Positions 6,255 to 8,400 of a DNA stretch of 8,400 bases are shown here, piece by piece. This DNA is from an uncultured Christensenella sp. (GTDB lineage: Bacteria; Bacillota; Clostridia; Christensenellales; UBA3700): the NCBI GenBank assembly GCA_910578245.1, contig CAJTPC010000021.1, forward strand, positions 1 through 8,400, written 5' to 3'. Under the pieces are notes generated by a model that made no database searches, was not told the origin of the DNA, and saw nothing but the letters and a program-made list of their open reading frames with translations. Position numbers and translations under genes: made by a program. The stretch's first letter is position 1. Every line of letters begins with the position of its first letter.

Positions 6255-6765
6255 ACATCAAAAGATTCATTATAATACCGCCCAGTATGCCAAAGACAAG
6301 TCCCATAATGCTACCAGAAATCAATCCGCCAAGAAAGCCTCTGCTCATAGCGCCTTTCTTCAACTTCTTGATTTCAAACTTTTTCTTTTTCACGGCTTCA
6401 CCAGTCGTAGGCATAACCACCAAACTTCCGTTTTCGTCAGTCTTAATAAAGGCATTGTCAAGTATTTCGGCTTCTTGACCATCGGCGTCTGCTTGCGCTT
6501 TCATCTGTTCAAGATACGCTTTGTATTCCTGCACGAGTACTCTCGCCTTATCCGTCAAGGTAAAGCATACTTCATCATCATCGGCATACTTATTGATAAT
6601 ACAGCCGTTCATCTTGAGTTCTTTCCACAAGCCTTGTAAATCTATAGGCGTATCTTCTTGTGTATTGATTGCCTTGAGGTCCTCCCACTCTGCGACAATA
6701 TACTTGTTGTCGGGATATTTGTCGCAAAGGTCTACAAGGTACAAAGTTGCCGAATTTGTCAACAT
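6253..6765 (-). CDS. Uncharacterised tail-anchored protein with winged-helix-like domain and glycine-zipper helix (170 aa)
   Basis: No named family is recognised. Residues 1-82 look like a winged helix: helices at about 4-15 and 42-53, then CIINKY and EVCFTLT strands separated by an acidic turn (ADDDE, 61-65), then a helix (72-90). A polar, mostly acidic linker (91-115) and a very basic patch (KKKKFEIKKLKK, 126-137) lead to a C-terminal membrane helix (about 144-169). In that segment glycines fall at every fourth position (143, 147, 151, 155, 159, 163), a glycine zipper that usually means tight helix packing and oligomerisation. The basic patch predicts a cytoplasmic N-domain. The start is supported by AGAGG five bases before the ATG. 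It begins 21 bases after hom and is 7 bases from the next gene. Confidence 0.78.
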   Translation of the reverse strand: MLTNSATLYLVDLCDKYPDNKYIVAEWEDLKAINTQEDTPIDLQGLWKELKMNGCIINKYADDDEVCFTLTDKARVLVQEYKAYLEQMKAQADADGQEAEILDNAFIKTDENGSLVVMPTTGEAVKKKKFEIKKLKKGAMSRGFLGGLISGSIMGLVFGILGGIIMNLLM

Positions 6766-6786
6766 AACTGCCTCTGTCTATTTTAT

Positions 6787-8058
6787 TTACTTTTCTACTC
6801 TTATTACGTTGTCTACGCTGATGACGTTCTTAAGGCTCTTGATTTCTTCTATTGCGCCTTTCATTGCGTTCTCACTCGTCATGTGCGTAATAAATACGAT
6901 AGGAACGATTTCCTTATTCTCTTCTTGACGCATTTGAGCAATAGACACCTTATGCTTTTTGAATACGCTCGCAATATCTGCGATTACACCGCTGACGTCT
7001 CTTGCGCTAAGTCTTAGATAATACTCGCTCTCAAAATCGGTGACGATTTCCTTTTTGTCCATTACGTCAAACATCTCGCTATATCTTGCGTGTTCTACCT
7101 GCCTTGCGCAAAATACGATGTCGCTGACGATTGCGCTACCCGTAGGCAATGCGCCTGCGCCTCTGCCGTATATCATTATATCGCCTACTGCATCGCCTAC
7201 TACGAATACTGCGTTAAAAGAGCCGTTGACGCTTGCAAGCGGATGAGTCTTTGGCAAGAATACCGGATGAACTCTCGCTTCAATCTGCTTGCCCTTTTGC
7301 TTGGCTATTGCCAAAAGTTTGATTACAAAGCCCATCTCCTTGGCAATTCTTATATCTTCTTTTGTGATTTTGGTTATGCCCTCTCTGTATATCAAATCAA
7401 CGGGTACTCTCTTATTGAAAGCAAGCGAGGAAAGTATACTCAATTTATAAGAAGAATCATAGCCCTCTACGTCTGCTACCGGATTTGCCTCTGCATATCC
7501 CAACGCCTGAGCGTCTTTCAGCACGTCTTGATAGTCAGCGCCCTCTTCAGTCATTCTCGTGAGAATATAGTTGGTAGTGCCGTTGATGATAGTCTTGATT
7601 TCCTGTATGCCGTTGGCTTGCATAGCCTGCGTCATGGTTCTGATAATAGGCATACCGCCGCCTGTCGTAGCTTCATAATAAAGACCTGCGCCTGTCTTTT
7701 GAGCAGACTTTTCAAGTTCCGGCCAGAACTTTGCAAACATCTCCTTATTGGAAGTAACTATGCTCTTACCTGCTTCCAAAGCCTTGATAAGGAAAGTCCT
7801 TGCAGGCTCTGTTCCGCCCATACACTCGACTACGATGTCTACGCTTGGATTAGCGCATATATCGTCAATATCCTTAGCAAGTATGGACAAATCAAGCCCA
7901 AGTCCGGTAACTCTATCCGGCACTCTATCCAATACGGCGGTTATGTCAATATCTACTCCGTATTCTTTAGCTATCTGACTTTTGCGGTCAATCAAAATTT
8001 TGCAAGTTCCTCCGCCGACAACTCCAAGTCCGAGTACGGCTACGCCAACTTTTTTCAT
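6787..8058 (-). CDS. hom: Homoserine dehydrogenase with C-terminal ACT domain
   Basis: It reduces aspartate semialdehyde to homoserine with NAD(P)H, the branch point to threonine, methionine and isoleucine. The 423 residues match the usual monofunctional form. They comprise an N-terminal Rossmann domain with GLGVVGGG (10-17), the catalytic and dimerisation domain with TTGGGMP (131-137), INGTTNYIL (158-166) and the signature around 187-205, and an ACT domain (about 346-423) that commonly binds an end-product amino acid, often threonine. The catalytic positions corresponding to yeast Glu208, Asp214, Asp219 and Lys223 are kept (Glu190, Asp196, Asp201, Lys205). The usual Asp of the AExDP motif is Asn192 here. 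AGGAG lies six bases before the ATG. It has its own promoter and probably drives the three small genes that follow. The leader (about 27 bases) is too short for a riboswitch or T-box. Confidence 0.97.
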   Translation of the reverse strand: MKKVGVAVLGLGVVGGGTCKILIDRKSQIAKEYGVDIDITAVLDRVPDRVTGLGLDLSILAKDIDDICANPSVDIVVECMGGTEPARTFLIKALEAGKSIVTSNKEMFAKFWPELEKSAQKTGAGLYYEATTGGGMPIIRTMTQAMQANGIQEIKTIINGTTNYILTRMTEEGADYQDVLKDAQALGYAEANPVADVEGYDSSYKLSILSSLAFNKRVPVDLIYREGITKITKEDIRIAKEMGFVIKLLAIAKQKGKQIEARVHPVFLPKTHPLASVNGSFNAVFVVGDAVGDIMIYGRGAGALPTGSAIVSDIVFCARQVEHARYSEMFDVMDKKEIVTDFESEYYLRLSARDVSGVIADIASVFKKHKVSIAQMRQEENKEIVPIVFITHMTSENAMKGAIEEIKSLKNVISVDNVIRVEK

Positions 8059-8091
8059 ATAATTCTCCTGATTATAAAATTTTACAGTATT

Positions 8092-8120
8092 ATTTTATAT
8101 TATTTTTTATTGCTTGTCAA
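8092..8120 (-). promoter_or_regulatory. hom operon promoter
   Basis: On the minus strand a perfect TTGACA (8120-8115) is followed after 17 bases by TAAAAT (8097-8092), one base from consensus. The -35 box overlaps the TGA stop of coaX. The predicted start near 8085 leaves a leader of about 27 bases with a good AGGAG site. The hom gene can therefore be transcribed independently of coaX. Confidence 0.7.
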
Positions 8121-8400
8121 TTCATATCATAGATGATTTTAAGTCCTTTCAACGTCAACGACCTATCTACGATATCTATTACTTTCTCGTCGTCGATGCC
8201 GAGTACGACTTCGCTAAGTCCGCCTGTCGCAATGACTTTTACGTCATCGTAACCGCTCTCTTGCTTGAGCTTTTTGACAATATACTTAACCATACCAGTC
8301 GAACCGTAAACCATACCGGCTTGCAATGCCGACACCGTAGACTTGGCAATAATGCTTTCGGGTCTGACTATCTCTACCCTTGGCAACTTAGCCGTATTGT
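8117..8400 (-). CDS. coaX: Type III pantothenate kinase, C-terminal part
   Basis: CoaX phosphorylates pantothenate with ATP, the first committed step of coenzyme A synthesis. Type III enzymes have an ASKHA (acetate kinase/hsp70/actin) fold and typically about 255 residues. Only the last 93 complete codons are inside the window, and the frame stays open to the right edge. It begins within NTAKLPRVEIVRPESIIAKST, written here only as a 21-residue region whose key parts are TAKLP and the conserved serine/threonine after Lys. It then has GMVYG, a VIATGGL segment typical of the C-terminal half of CoaX, and the usual ending LTLKGLKIIYDMN before TGA. The TTG at 8386 that could pass for a start is an internal Leu codon, as family-conserved residues continue upstream of it. 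The stop lies 58 bases before hom. Confidence 0.93.
   Translation of the reverse strand, partial: NTAKLPRVEIVRPESIIAKSTVSALQAGMVYGSTGMVKYIVKKLKQESGYDDVKVIATGGLSEVVLGIDDEKVIDIVDRSLTLKGLKIIYDMN

Noticed and set aside
8059..8116. Riboswitch or T-box leader for hom
   Set aside because: The whole gap is 58 bases and the predicted leader is about 27 bases, too short for either.
7090..8136. A 348-codon open frame on the plus strand opposite hom
   Set aside because: It lies almost entirely antisense to a clear homoserine dehydrogenase, has no recognisable domain and is Cys/Tyr/Ser/Leu-rich in a way typical of a shadow frame. It also lacks a supported start.

Overview
The window carries seven genes, all read from the minus strand. 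In the direction of transcription they are coaX (3' part only), hom, two uncharacterised small genes, a TfoX N-terminal-domain gene, uvrB and uvrA. No plus-strand gene is convincing. The moderate-to-low GC, A+T-rich spacers, type III pantothenate kinase and Firmicutes-type SOS operator suggest a Bacillota (Clostridia-like) bacterium. No marker gene allows a finer placement.

From the right edge, the end of coaX (CoA synthesis) is followed after 58 bases by hom, homoserine dehydrogenase with a C-terminal ACT domain. Hom has its own near-consensus promoter (TTGACA, 17 bases, TAAAAT) whose -35 box overlaps the coaX stop. Three genes follow at gaps of 21, 7 and 14 bases and are probably cotranscribed with hom. 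The first encodes a 170-residue and the second a 120-residue protein. Both look like a cytosolic winged-helix domain tethered to the membrane by one C-terminal helix. The third encodes a 107-residue TfoX_N protein.

Next come uvrB and uvrA, encoding the damage-recognition and damage-loading subunits of nucleotide excision repair (uvrC is not in the window). The uvrB promoter (TTGCAA, 17 bases, extended TGC-TAAAAT) holds a near-match to the Gram-positive LexA box between its -35 and -10 elements. It lies so close to the ATG that the mRNA should be almost leaderless.

UvrB and uvrA are separated by 374 bases containing dispersed palindromic repeats and a long imperfect hairpin. A 21-base segment of the repeat recurs exactly, in the same orientation, just downstream of uvrA. 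The left 246 bases hold this second repeat copy, a strong bidirectional terminator and a possible second terminator at the edge.

Most of the window is housekeeping. The least explained parts are the pair of membrane-tethered winged-helix genes, the regulation of uvrB and the structured uvrB-uvrA spacer. I see no CRISPR array, tRNA, rRNA, transposase or phage gene.
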